From NCBI GenBank assembly GCA_910578655.1, contig CAJTQE010000005.1, positions 1-39,547 of the forward strand: 39,547 bases of DNA. Reading direction: 5' to 3'. Shown here piece by piece: positions 14,766-24,051 of the stretch. The notes below the pieces were generated by a model, which saw nothing but the letters and a program-made list of their open reading frames with translations, ran no database searches and was not told where the DNA came from. Each line of letters begins with the position of its first letter. Position 1 is the first letter of the stretch. The translations under genes were made by a program, and so were the position numbers. Origin of the DNA: an uncultured Christensenella sp. Lineage in GTDB: Bacteria; Bacillota; Clostridia; Christensenellales; Borkfalkiaceae.

Positions 14766-16280
14766 ATGCTATCGAAAATTACGAGCTTTGCGCTAAACGG
14801 TCTTGAAGGTATTCCCGTTGAAGTGGAAACCGACGTTAACAAGGGTATGGTTTCTTACGATTTGGTCGGGCTGCCTGATACTGCAGTTAAAGAAAGTAAA
14901 GAGCGCGTGCGTTCTGCAATTAAGAACAGCCGCCTTGTTTTTCCGGTAAATAAAATAACGATAAACCTTGCGCCTGCCGATTTGAAAAAGGCCGGCTCGC
15001 ATTACGATTTGCCGCTTGCCGTAAGCATACTTATAGCAAGCGACCAACTGAGCGCGGATACGGATTACGTCTTTTTGGGCGAACTCGCTCTGGACGGAAC
15101 TCTTCGCAACGTCAGCGGAATCCTGCCCTTGCTTATTTCCGCGCGCGACAGGGGTTTCAAAAAATTTATAATCCCGTCGGGCAATGCCAACGAGGCAGGA
15201 TATATCGAAGGTGTTTCAGTTTATGCGCTGCCGTCGCTTGCGGCAGTCGTACAGTTTCTGACGGGTAAGGCGCAATTCGAGCCCGTTGAAAATAAGAACT
15301 ATAATGCCGTCAAAGCGTCAAGTTCATACGGGTGCGATATGTCGCTGGTCCGCGGTCAGAAAGTGGCTAAAAGGGCGGTTGAAATAGCCGTCGCGGGCGG
15401 TCACAACATATTGCTTGCAGGGCCTCCCGGAACGGGTAAAACTATGCTTGCGCGATGCTTGCCGACAATTATGCCCGACCTTACGTTTGAAGAGGCTTTG
15501 GAAGTTACCAAAATTCATTCCGTCGGCGGCGAGGTCGGCGCGGACGGAATAATTGCCTTGCGCCCGTTCAGAACGCCCCACCACACGGCGTCTGTGGTTT
15601 CGCTTTGCGGCGGCGGAAACAGCCGCATATTGCCGGGGGAAATATCAAAAGCGCATAAAGGCGTACTGTTTTTGGACGAACTTCCCGAATATTCACGCTC
15701 GGCTTTGGAGGCGTTAAGGCAACCGCTTGAAGATAAAGTTATTACCGTAGCGCGCTCGGTCGGCGCGGTTACGTTCCCTGCCGATTTCATTCTCTGCGCA
15801 AGTATGAACCCCTGCCCTTGCGGCAACTACGGCTCTGAAAACAGGCAGTGCACCTGCACGCCGGCGCAGATACACCGTTACAGAAACAGGGTGTCGGGGC
15901 CGCTTTTGGACAGGATAGATTTGCAGGTGGAGGTTGACGGCGTAAGCTACGAACAACTTGTTTCCGATGAGGCGGAGAGCAGCGCGGTTGTTAAAGCGCG
16001 TATAGAACGCGCCCGACTCATTCAGCGCGAAAGACTTTCGGCGGAGGGCATTTCCGTCAACGCGCTTATGAGCGAAGCGCACCTGAAAAAATATTGCCGT
16101 CTGTCGGCTGAGTGCGAAGCTATTCTGAAAAACGCGTTCGAAACGCTGCATCTCTCTGCAAGGGCGCGTTCGCGCATAATAAAAGTTGCGCGCACTATTG
16201 CCGATTTGGAACTGTCTGAAAATATTCAACCCGAACATATACTTGAAGCAACGTCTTACAGAAGTATGGATTTAAAATGA
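14766..16280 (+). CDS. comM: ComM/YifB-family AAA+ ATPase (Mg-chelatase-like)
   Basis: A 504-aa AAA+ protein. ComM is a hexameric helicase that promotes branch migration during natural transformation; in Firmicutes the orthologue is usually called YifB. N-terminal ChlI-like domain: INLAPADLKKAGSHYDLPLA and FLGELALDGTLRNVSGILPL. AAA+ core: Walker A GPPGTGKTM (about residue 219), Walker B VLFLDELPEYS. A Cys cluster CPCGNYG with CTCTP follows, then SGPLLDRIDLQVEV, and a C-terminal lid domain. An AAGGAGAA site precedes the ATG. The stop overlaps the dprA ATG (ATGA), so the two genes are coupled; both act on transforming DNA. Confidence 0.95.
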   Translation: MLSKITSFALNGLEGIPVEVETDVNKGMVSYDLVGLPDTAVKESKERVRSAIKNSRLVFPVNKITINLAPADLKKAGSHYDLPLAVSILIASDQLSADTDYVFLGELALDGTLRNVSGILPLLISARDRGFKKFIIPSGNANEAGYIEGVSVYALPSLAAVVQFLTGKAQFEPVENKNYNAVKASSSYGCDMSLVRGQKVAKRAVEIAVAGGHNILLAGPPGTGKTMLARCLPTIMPDLTFEEALEVTKIHSVGGEVGADGIIALRPFRTPHHTASVVSLCGGGNSRILPGEISKAHKGVLFLDELPEYSRSALEALRQPLEDKVITVARSVGAVTFPADFILCASMNPCPCGNYGSENRQCTCTPAQIHRYRNRVSGPLLDRIDLQVEVDGVSYEQLVSDEAESSAVVKARIERARLIQRERLSAEGISVNALMSEAHLKKYCRLSAECEAILKNAFETLHLSARARSRIIKVARTIADLELSENIQPEHILEATSYRSMDLK

Positions 16281-17323
16281 ATTACACGAAAACCGAAGAA
16301 GATATAATAGTGCTTTCCGCGATAGACGAGTTGAATGAAAAACAGCTTTGCCGGCTTGTTTGCCAAAATAAACAAAATTTTTTGATTAAAACCGCGCCGC
16401 AGGGCGTATATAATATTGTAAAGGGAAAATTATACAGCGAGGCGTTTCGCGCCGAAGTATTTGAAAATTTGTCCCGTAAAGGCATAGAGTGCGTAACGTA
16501 CTTATCGCCCGATTATCCGGAATCACTGAAAAATATCGACGAGCCGCCTGCCGTGCTATATTGCAGGGGCAACCGCAGCCTTTTAAAAAGCAGCTGTTTT
16601 TCCGTCGTCGGTTCGAGAAACTGTCCAAGCGCTTCCGTTGCACTCTGTAAAAAACTGAGCGGACAGATTACGCAGGCGTTCACGGTTGTTACGGGAATGG
16701 CGGAGGGCGCCGACAGTGCGGCGGCCGAGGGTGCGTTGCCGTCAGGCAAAATAATATCCGTGCTTGCCAACGGGTTCGACAGGTTTTACCCTGCAACCAA
16801 CCGTGCGCTCATTGAAAGCGTTGCCGATAAGGGCTTGCTAATTTCCGAATATCCGCCGCATATACTGCCCCTGAAACGAAATTTTCCGTACCGTAACCGC
16901 ATTATTGCAGGACTGTCGCGCGGAACGCTGGTGGTTTCCGCAGGGGCTAAGAGCGGAGCTTTGATAACTGCGGACTACGCTTTGAACTACGGCAGAGAAG
17001 TGTTCGCCGTTCCGTATAACGCAGGCTCGGTTTCGGGCGCAGGCTGTAACAAGCTTATAAAAGAGGGAGCGCATCTTGCCGAAAATATACTTGACATTTT
17101 CGAAGTATTTGGTTTAGACTTAAACAAGCCCGAACGGGCAATTTCGCTTACAGACGACGAAAATGCGGTGCTTGAACAAATTAAAATACTTGGCGAAGCA
17201 TTTTTGCCCGTCGTCGCAAAAAATCTTAACAAACAGCCGTATCAGCTGCTGCCGATAATATCATCGCTTGAAATCAAGGGACTGATAGCAAAGCTCGGCG
17301 GCAACAGGTATGCGGCAATTTAG
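16277..17323 (+). CDS. dprA: DNA processing protein DprA
   Basis: DprA protects incoming single-stranded DNA and loads RecA during transformation. The Rossmann-like core shows SVVGSR (about residue 111), TVVTGMAEGADSAAAEGAL, VLANGFDRFYPATNRAL, GLLISEYPP, and GLSRGTLVVSAGAKSGALIT. The usual IVxxG...ID is varied (GADSAA instead of GIDxxA). A C-terminal winged helix (about residues 290-348) is present. The 348-aa length is normal. The 4-nt overlap with comM indicates translational coupling. Confidence 0.95.
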   Translation: MNYTKTEEDIIVLSAIDELNEKQLCRLVCQNKQNFLIKTAPQGVYNIVKGKLYSEAFRAEVFENLSRKGIECVTYLSPDYPESLKNIDEPPAVLYCRGNRSLLKSSCFSVVGSRNCPSASVALCKKLSGQITQAFTVVTGMAEGADSAAAEGALPSGKIISVLANGFDRFYPATNRALIESVADKGLLISEYPPHILPLKRNFPYRNRIIAGLSRGTLVVSAGAKSGALITADYALNYGREVFAVPYNAGSVSGAGCNKLIKEGAHLAENILDIFEVFGLDLNKPERAISLTDDENAVLEQIKILGEAFLPVVAKNLNKQPYQLLPIISSLEIKGLIAKLGGNRYAAI

Positions 17324-17335
17324 AAGAGGAAACTT

Positions 17336-19639
17336 ATGGATTTAATTATCGTTGAGTCGCCGTCAAAGGCAAAGACAATTGCAAAATATTTAAAGGGCAA
17401 ATATAAGGTAGACGCGTCGGGCGGACACGTCCGCGATTTGCCCGAAAAAACTCTCGGCGTAAAAATAACCTCCAACTTCGAACCGAAGTATGAAATCACC
17501 CCGAGCAAAAAGGACGTAATAAAACGCCTTACGGCAGAGGCGCGGAAAGCGGGCAAAGTCTATCTTGCAACCGACCCCGATAGAGAGGGGGAGGCAATCA
17601 GCTGGCATTTGCAAACTGTTCTGGGTCTTGACGAAAACGGCGAAAACAGAATCGAGTTCAATGAAATTTCTCCGTCTGCGGTGCAGAAAGCGCTCGCCAG
17701 CCCGCGTAAAATAAATTATAACCTTGTCGATGCACAGCAGGCGCGCAGGGTGTTGGACAGGCTTGTCGGCTATAAGCTTTCGCCGTTGCTCAACAACCGT
17801 ATCCAAAGCGGACTTTCGGCAGGCAGAGTTCAGTCCGTCGCTTTGAGACTTATAGTTGACAGAGAGCGTGAAATTCAGGCTTTCGTCCCCGACGAATACT
17901 GGACGTTCTCGGCTATTCTTCAAGACAGGCAGACCAAATATCAGCCTTTTAAAGCAACGTATCAGCTTAAAAAGAACGGCGAAAGCATAGGCAAGGAACT
18001 TGCCGAACAGGTTGAAGAAAAGGTTAAAAACGGAACGTTTAAAGTTACCAAAGTTAAAAAGGGCGTAACCAAACAGCACGCGCCCGCGCCGTTCACAACC
18101 TCGTCGCTTCAACAGGACGCTTCGAATAAGTTTTCAATGACCTCTCCCGAGATTATGCTTGTAGCGCAGCATCTTTACGAGGGTATGGACGTCGGCGGCG
18201 ACCATATCGCGCTGATTACTTATATAAGAACGGACTCCGTGCGCGTATCGCAGGAGGCGCAGGACAATGCGTTGGAATTCATAAAAAATGAATACGGAGC
18301 GGATTATGTGCCTGCAAAGCCGAATCATTACGCAACGAAAAAGGGTGCGCAGGACGCGCACGAGGCGATAAGACCTATAAATCTTTCGGTCACGCCAGCA
18401 AGCGTAAAATCGTCGCTTGACAAAAAGCACTACAACGTATACAAGTTGATTTACGACAGATTCGTTGCGTCGCAAATGGCGGAAGCGCAGTACAATACTA
18501 TGCAGATTGAATGCGATTCGTCGGGCTATATCTTCAAGGCAAGCGGAAAGGCAATGCTGTTTGCAGGTTATACTGCGGCGTATCAGGAAGTTGTAAAGGA
18601 AGAAGAAGAGGACGCGTCCGCGCTCTTCCCCCCCGTAGAGGAGGGCGATATATTGAACCTCAATTCGCTTACCAAAGAACAGAAGTTTACCCGTCCCCCT
18701 TTGAGGTATACCGACGCGTCGCTCGTCAAGGTAATGGAAGAAAAGGGAATAGGCAGACCGTCTACTTACGCTTCGATAATTTCCGTGCTTACAAAGCGCC
18801 GTTACGTTGAAAAGGACGGGAAATATATGGTGCCTACCGAGGTTGCGTATAAGATTACGGATATGCTTTTAAAGTATTTTACGGACATTATGGACGTCGG
18901 TTTTACAGCGCGTATGGAGGACGATTTGGATAAAATCGAGGACGGCGGCTGCGATTGGCATAAAATTATTTCGGACTTTTATCCGTCGTTTGCGGAAAAA
19001 CTGAAAACGGCATCTACCGACGGCGACGAGATGACCGACGTGCTTTGCGAAAAGTGCGGCAGTCCTATGATAAGGCGTTTGGGCAAATACGGCAAATATC
19101 TTGCCTGCTCTAATTATCCTGCCTGCTCTAATATAGTCAGCGAGGCGGAGGTTGAAATTTCCGAAATCCGCTGCCCGAAGTGCGGAGCGAATATGGTTGT
19201 TAAAAGCGGCAAGTTCGGCAAGTTTCTTGCTTGCCCCAACTACCCCGAGTGTTCTTCAATACTTCCCATAGACGCAAAGATAACAGAGGAAAAGTGCAAA
19301 GAATGTCAGGGAACTATGCTGCTTAAAAAAGGCAAATACGGCGAATTTCTGGAGTGTACCAAATGCGGCGCCAAACGTCCTTTGAGCGGCGAGAAAAACG
19401 AAAAGACCGAGGGTGTCTGCCCCGACTGCGGCAAGCCTATGCGCCGCATGCGTTCAAAGACCGGTAAAATTTATTACGGCTGTACGGGCTATCCCGAATG
19501 TAAGTTTTTAAGTTGGGACGCGCCTACGGGGAGCAAATGTCCTAAGTGCGGCGCGTTCCTTGTAAAGCGCAGCGGCAAAGTGCGCTGTTCAGGCAAAGAC
19601 TGCGATTATACCGAAGAGTTACCGCAAGATGAAAGTTAA
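17336..19639 (+). CDS. topA: DNA topoisomerase I
   Basis: A type IA topoisomerase that relaxes negative supercoils. The TOPRIM domain has IVESPSKAKTIAKYLKGK at the N-terminus and ATDPDREGEAISWHL near residue 80; the catalytic Tyr is in ITYIRTDSVRVS near residue 300. The C-terminal 205 residues hold five Cys4 zinc-ribbon units (CEKCG, CPKCG, CKECQ, CPDCG and CPKCG with their partner Cys pairs); many homologues have three or four. An AGAGGAAAC site precedes the ATG. The topA-trmFO-hslVU order matches other Firmicutes. It overlaps trmFO by 11 nt. Confidence 0.98.
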   Translation: MDLIIVESPSKAKTIAKYLKGKYKVDASGGHVRDLPEKTLGVKITSNFEPKYEITPSKKDVIKRLTAEARKAGKVYLATDPDREGEAISWHLQTVLGLDENGENRIEFNEISPSAVQKALASPRKINYNLVDAQQARRVLDRLVGYKLSPLLNNRIQSGLSAGRVQSVALRLIVDREREIQAFVPDEYWTFSAILQDRQTKYQPFKATYQLKKNGESIGKELAEQVEEKVKNGTFKVTKVKKGVTKQHAPAPFTTSSLQQDASNKFSMTSPEIMLVAQHLYEGMDVGGDHIALITYIRTDSVRVSQEAQDNALEFIKNEYGADYVPAKPNHYATKKGAQDAHEAIRPINLSVTPASVKSSLDKKHYNVYKLIYDRFVASQMAEAQYNTMQIECDSSGYIFKASGKAMLFAGYTAAYQEVVKEEEEDASALFPPVEEGDILNLNSLTKEQKFTRPPLRYTDASLVKVMEEKGIGRPSTYASIISVLTKRRYVEKDGKYMVPTEVAYKITDMLLKYFTDIMDVGFTARMEDDLDKIEDGGCDWHKIISDFYPSFAEKLKTASTDGDEMTDVLCEKCGSPMIRRLGKYGKYLACSNYPACSNIVSEAEVEISEIRCPKCGANMVVKSGKFGKFLACPNYPECSSILPIDAKITEEKCKECQGTMLLKKGKYGEFLECTKCGAKRPLSGEKNEKTEGVCPDCGKPMRRMRSKTGKIYYGCTGYPECKFLSWDAPTGSKCPKCGAFLVKRSGKVRCSGKDCDYTEELPQDES

Positions 19640-20939
19640 AGTTATAGGCGCAGGACTTGCAGGCTGCGAGGCGGCTTTTACCCTTGCAAATCTCGGGGTA
19701 GAGGTAGAGCTGTACGACATTAAGCCCAAATCGTTTACCCCTGCCCACAGCGATAAGCATTTCGGCGAATTGGTTTGTTCGAATTCGCTTAAAAGCAACG
19801 ATATATACGGCAACGCCTGCGGACTTTTAAAAGAGGAAATGCGTATTTTAGGTTCGCTCACTATGCAGGCGGCGGAAGCGACGCGCGTTCCGGCAGGCGG
19901 CGCGCTTGCGGTGGAAAGGGAGGCCTTTGCCTCGTTTATAACCAAAAAAATAAAGGCTTGCAAAAACATAAAAGCCGTCTGTCAAGAGGTGACTGCCGTT
20001 CCCGACGGGTGGTGCATAATTGCCACGGGGCCGCTTACTACCGACGCACTTTCTCAAAGTATCAGTCGTATATGCGGAGGCGAATTGCATTTTTACGACG
20101 CTTCCGCGCCCATCGTGTCACGCGAGAGTATCGATTTCGATAAATGTTTTTACGGCGACAGATACGGCAAGGGCGGCGACGATTATATAAACTGTCCGCT
20201 TTCCAAAGAGGAATACGAGCGGTTCGTTGCCGAGCTTGTCAATGCGGAAAGAGTAATTGCGCACGACTTCGAAAAACGGGAAATTTTCGAAGGTTGTATG
20301 CCCGTTGAAGTGCTTGCATCTCGCGGAAAAGACAGTTTGCGGTTTGCAATGTTGAAGCCCGTAGGACTCAGCGACGAAAGCGGAAATAAGTTTTACGCCG
20401 TGTTACAGCTTAGAAAAGAGAACGCGGCAGGTACGGCTTATAACCTGGTGGGCTGTCAAACCAACTTAAAATGGGGCGAGCAGAAGAGGGTCTTTTCTCT
20501 GATACCTGCTTTGAAAAACGCAGACTTTTTAAGATACGGCGTAATGCACAGAAACACTTTTATAAATTCGCCGACTTGTTTAAACGCAGACTTTTCTTTA
20601 AAGAGCGACGGCAAAGTGTTCTTTGCGGGACAGATAACAGGCGTCGAGGGTTACGTCGAATCGGCGGCAAGCGGAATACTCGCTGCAATTCATCTTTATG
20701 AAAAGCTGCAAGGCAGACAGCCGAAAATACCCGACGATACCTGCGTACTCGGCGCTTTGTCGGCTCATATTGCAGGGCCAACGGATAATTTTCAGCCTAT
20801 GAACGCGAATTTCGGAATACTTCGCCCCGCAGAAAAACGCATACGCGACAAGAAAGAGCGCTACGCATATTTAGCCGAACGTGCATTGCAAACGGTAAAG
20901 CAATATAAGGAAAACCTGCAAACGCCCGTAACAGGATAA
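19629..20939 (+). CDS. trmFO: Methylenetetrahydrofolate-tRNA-(uracil-5-)-methyltransferase TrmFO
   Basis: A folate- and FAD-dependent enzyme making m5U54 in the T-loop of tRNA. The N-terminal FAD-binding dinucleotide fold is VIGAGLAGCEAAFTLANLG, and FGELVCSNSLKSND holds the conserved Cys/Ser-Asn motif. Other typical motifs are RVPAGGALAVERE, GCMPVEVLASRG, and VFFAGQITGVEGYVESAASG. Its 436 aa are the usual length. The ATG lies inside the end of topA in another frame. Confidence 0.97.
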   Translation: MKVKVIGAGLAGCEAAFTLANLGVEVELYDIKPKSFTPAHSDKHFGELVCSNSLKSNDIYGNACGLLKEEMRILGSLTMQAAEATRVPAGGALAVEREAFASFITKKIKACKNIKAVCQEVTAVPDGWCIIATGPLTTDALSQSISRICGGELHFYDASAPIVSRESIDFDKCFYGDRYGKGGDDYINCPLSKEEYERFVAELVNAERVIAHDFEKREIFEGCMPVEVLASRGKDSLRFAMLKPVGLSDESGNKFYAVLQLRKENAAGTAYNLVGCQTNLKWGEQKRVFSLIPALKNADFLRYGVMHRNTFINSPTCLNADFSLKSDGKVFFAGQITGVEGYVESAASGILAAIHLYEKLQGRQPKIPDDTCVLGALSAHIAGPTDNFQPMNANFGILRPAEKRIRDKKERYAYLAERALQTVKQYKENLQTPVTG

Positions 20940-21005
20940 TGTTTCAACGCGCGCAAATAAGTTTAAATTAAAGTATATGACATTTTTTAGAACAGAGGGA
21001 TATTT

Positions 21006-21554
21006 ATGAGTGAAAATTACACTACGTTTCACGCAACTACAATATGCGGAGTAAAGAAGAACGGCAAAACCGCAATCGCCGGCGACGGTCAGGTGACTAT
21101 GGGCGAGTCCGTTATTTTCAAGAACAGCGCCACAAAGGTAAGAAGAATATACGGCGGTAAGGTCATTCTCGGCTTTGCCGGTTCGGTTTCGGACGCGTTT
21201 TCGCTCAGTGAGAAATTCGAGGGTATGCTGAATAAATTTTCGGGCAACCTCATGCGTTCGGCTGTCGAGCTTGCCGAGCTCTGGCGCTCCGATAAAGCGG
21301 TAAGAAAGCTTGAAGCCCTGATGATAGTCGCCGATAAAGACACGCTTTTAATCGTGTCGGGTACCGGCGAGGTTATCGAGCCGGACGACGGTATCGCGGC
21401 GATAGGCAGCGGCGGCAACTACGCTTTGGCGGCGGCGCGCGCGCTGTATCAGAACACCGACTATACTGCCGAAGAGATAGCCGGCAAGTCGCTTAAAATT
21501 GCAAGCGAGATTTGCGTATATACCAACGACAATATCAAAGTGGAGGTGATATAA
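21006..21554 (+). CDS. hslV: ATP-dependent protease subunit HslV (ClpQ/CodW)
   Basis: The proteolytic core of the HslUV two-ring protease. The 182-aa sequence has FHATTICGV followed by TAIAGDGQVTMGESVIFK and the helix IGSGGNYALAAARAL. As in B. subtilis CodW, ten residues precede the Thr that would be Thr1 in enterobacterial HslV; CodW instead uses its Ser2 as nucleophile, and Ser2 is present here too (MSENYTTFHATT). The active nucleophile is therefore either Ser2 or Thr11. It starts 67 nt after trmFO with an AGAGGG site. Its stop overlaps the hslU start by one base. Confidence 0.95.
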   Translation: MSENYTTFHATTICGVKKNGKTAIAGDGQVTMGESVIFKNSATKVRRIYGGKVILGFAGSVSDAFSLSEKFEGMLNKFSGNLMRSAVELAELWRSDKAVRKLEALMIVADKDTLLIVSGTGEVIEPDDGIAAIGSGGNYALAAARALYQNTDYTAEEIAGKSLKIASEICVYTNDNIKVEVI

Positions 21555-22864
21555 TGGACTACACGCCTAAGCAAACCGTTCACGAATTGAATAAATACAT
21601 CATAGGTCAGGCGGAGGCTAAAAAGGCTGTGGCAATAGCCCTTCGCAACCGTTACAGAAGAAGCAGGCTTTCGCCCGAATTGCAGGACGAAATAACCCCG
21701 AAAAACATAATTATGAAGGGCCCCACCGGCGTGGGTAAAACGGAAATAGCAAGGCGGCTTGCCAAGCTTGTCAAAGCGCCCTTTTTAAAAGTTGAAGCAA
21801 CGAAGTATACAGAGGTCGGCTATGTCGGCAGGGACGTAGAATCAATGGTGCGCGATTTGGCAGAATGTGCCATTCGCCTCGTCAAAGAGGAAAAGACCGC
21901 CGAGGTCAGTTACCGCGCCGCGGCTACAGCCGAGCGCAGAATTGCAAAAGCGCTTGCCGAAATGAAAAAGGACGAACGCGGCGAGATGTCCAAAGAGATA
22001 TTCGAGCAGAATCTCGTTGACGACATCCACGCCGGCAAGTACGACAATACCGTAATAGAAATCGAGGTCGAGGACGTACCCCGTCCGTTAGAGCTTTCGC
22101 CGGGAAGCGGTGCGGCTATCGATTTGGGCTCGATTTTCAGCGGTATGGGAATGCACAAAAAAAAGAAGCGTAAAATCTCCGTATTCGAGGCGAAGAACCT
22201 CATTATGGCGGAAGAGGCGGATAAGCTTATCGATAACGACGCCGTCAACGCCGAGGCAATCCGCCGCGCGGAAAACGACGGAATTATATTTATCGACGAA
22301 ATAGATAAAATCGCAGGCAAGGGCAATCAGGGGGCGGACGTCTCGCGCGAGGGCGTTCAGCGCGACATATTGCCTATCGTAGAGGGCTGTACGGTAATGA
22401 CGAAGTACGGGCCCGTCAAGACCGACTATATATTATTTATTGCCGCCGGCGCGTTCCACGTATCGAAGGTGGAGGACTTAATTCCCGAACTTCAAGGCAG
22501 GTTCCCCATTCAGGTAGAGCTTCAAAGCCTTACAAAGGACGACTTTATCAACATTTTGACGCAGCCGCAGAACGCCATTACCTCGCAGTACGCCGCGCTG
22601 CTTGCGGTCGACAATATCGACTTGCATTTTAACGCGGACGCAATTGAGAAGATTGCGGAAATAGCCGAGGACATCAACGCCACCAGCGAGGATATAGGCG
22701 CGCGCAGACTGCACACCGTTATGGAACATCTTTTGGAGGATATATCCTACAACGCTGGCGGTAACGACTATCCCGTTATTCCCGTAAATATCGACGCAAA
22801 GTACGTCGAAGAGCATCTTGAAAATATCGTCAAAAACCGAGATTTGAAAAAATACGTTTTATAA
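21554..22864 (+). CDS. hslU: ATP-dependent protease ATPase subunit HslU (ClpY/CodX)
   Basis: The AAA+ unfoldase ring that feeds HslV. N-terminal TPKQTVHELNKYIIGQ; Walker A GPTGVGKTEIARRLAK (about residue 58); Walker B IIFIDEIDKIA; sensor region IAAGAFHVSKVEDLIPELQG; C-terminal tail ending KKYVL, which docks into HslV. The I domain between the Walker motifs includes a Lys-rich stretch (MHKKKKRK). I chose ATG 21554 (436 aa): GGAGGTGAT lies 7 nt upstream, and an earlier start at 21512 would lie inside hslV without a site. It ends 12 nt before the Sel1 gene. Confidence 0.96.
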   Translation: MDYTPKQTVHELNKYIIGQAEAKKAVAIALRNRYRRSRLSPELQDEITPKNIIMKGPTGVGKTEIARRLAKLVKAPFLKVEATKYTEVGYVGRDVESMVRDLAECAIRLVKEEKTAEVSYRAAATAERRIAKALAEMKKDERGEMSKEIFEQNLVDDIHAGKYDNTVIEIEVEDVPRPLELSPGSGAAIDLGSIFSGMGMHKKKKRKISVFEAKNLIMAEEADKLIDNDAVNAEAIRRAENDGIIFIDEIDKIAGKGNQGADVSREGVQRDILPIVEGCTVMTKYGPVKTDYILFIAAGAFHVSKVEDLIPELQGRFPIQVELQSLTKDDFINILTQPQNAITSQYAALLAVDNIDLHFNADAIEKIAEIAEDINATSEDIGARRLHTVMEHLLEDISYNAGGNDYPVIPVNIDAKYVEEHLENIVKNRDLKKYVL

Positions 22865-22876
22865 GGGGAGCATGTT

Positions 22877-24049
22877 ATGGAATGGGCATTTTCCGCATTA
22901 GGGGTAATAGTATTTGTTATAATAGTTATATACTCAATTAACGCCGTAAAACGTAAAAGTTACGGCGCAAGCAAAACCGAAAAGCCGAATGTCGGAATAA
23001 ATATAGAAAACGACGAAAAGCTTTTAAAGGCGGCGGAAGCGGGTGACGTCGAGGCTAAGTTAAAGCTTGCCGAGGCTTGCAAATTCAAAGACAGCGGCAA
23101 ATATATTTACTGGCTGGAAAAGGCGGCGGAGCAGGATTGCGACGAAGCCGTACGTACGCTTGCGGAAGAATACGAACACGGCAACAGCTCCGCTGTACCT
23201 CCCATAAAAAAAGACAAAGAGAAAGCCGTTGAATATTTTACGCGGCTTGCCGAAAAGGGCGACGCCGAAGCAATGAAAAGCATTTCGCTTATTTATTTCG
23301 TCGATTACAATGACGAAGCAAAGGCGCGCGAGTGGACGGAAAAAGCCGCGGAAGCGGGCGATATAGAAAGTATGATAGAGCTTGGCGACGATTACCGGCT
23401 GAATTCCGACATAGAAGATTTCGACAAAGCCGAGTACTGGTACAAAAAGGCTGCGGACGCAGGCAGCGGCGACGCGATGAAAGGGCTGGGCGACCTGTAT
23501 TGCTACGACGAAAAACGGTACGATTATTTTAAGGCGGAAGGCTGGTATAAGAAGGCGGTTGCCGCAGGCGACTATTTCGGATACGTCCGGCTCGGCGATA
23601 TGTGCAAGGAAGGCAAAGGCTGCGCAAAGGACGCAGGCGCGGCGTTTGCCTATTATCAAAAGGCCGCAGACGAGGGAGAAGTTTACGGCAAAATAAGAAC
23701 GGCTGAGGCGTATCTCAGCGGCGAAGGCGTAGGGCGCGACAAGGAAAAAGCCGTAAGCATTTTGCAGTCCGCCGCAGAGAAAAGCATTATCCCGAAATAC
23801 AGGCTCGGGCTTTGCTATTACGAGGGGGACGGCGTTAAAAAGGATTATAAACGCGCAGCAGAGCTTTTCAACGAGTGTGTCAAGTTCGAACCTAAGGCAA
23901 TGAATAAGCTCGGCGAATGTTACTATTTCGGTTACGGCGTAAAAGAGGACAAAGAAAAAGCCAAAGACCTTTGGCGCAAAGCGGCTAAGATCGGTAATAC
24001 GGACGCAAAGGAAAGTCTTAAACTTTACTTCCGCGAAACGGTTGAGTAG
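22877..24049 (+). CDS. Membrane-anchored Sel1-repeat protein
   Basis: A 390-aa protein with one N-terminal membrane helix (MEWAFSALGVIVFVIIVIYS) followed by about nine Sel1-like (TPR-related) alpha-alpha repeats, for example AEYWYKKAADAGSGDAMKGL and LGLCYYEGDGVKKDYKRA. Sel1 repeats are protein-binding scaffolds; no catalytic motif is visible. Orientation is probably anchor in the membrane and repeats in the cytoplasm. GGGGAG precedes the ATG. It lies 12 nt after hslU and is followed after 2 nt by a second Sel1 gene, so all are likely co-transcribed. The partner protein is unknown. Confidence 0.85.
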   Translation: MEWAFSALGVIVFVIIVIYSINAVKRKSYGASKTEKPNVGINIENDEKLLKAAEAGDVEAKLKLAEACKFKDSGKYIYWLEKAAEQDCDEAVRTLAEEYEHGNSSAVPPIKKDKEKAVEYFTRLAEKGDAEAMKSISLIYFVDYNDEAKAREWTEKAAEAGDIESMIELGDDYRLNSDIEDFDKAEYWYKKAADAGSGDAMKGLGDLYCYDEKRYDYFKAEGWYKKAVAAGDYFGYVRLGDMCKEGKGCAKDAGAAFAYYQKAADEGEVYGKIRTAEAYLSGEGVGRDKEKAVSILQSAAEKSIIPKYRLGLCYYEGDGVKKDYKRAAELFNECVKFEPKAMNKLGECYYFGYGVKEDKEKAKDLWRKAAKIGNTDAKESLKLYFRETVE

Positions 24050-24051
24050 AT

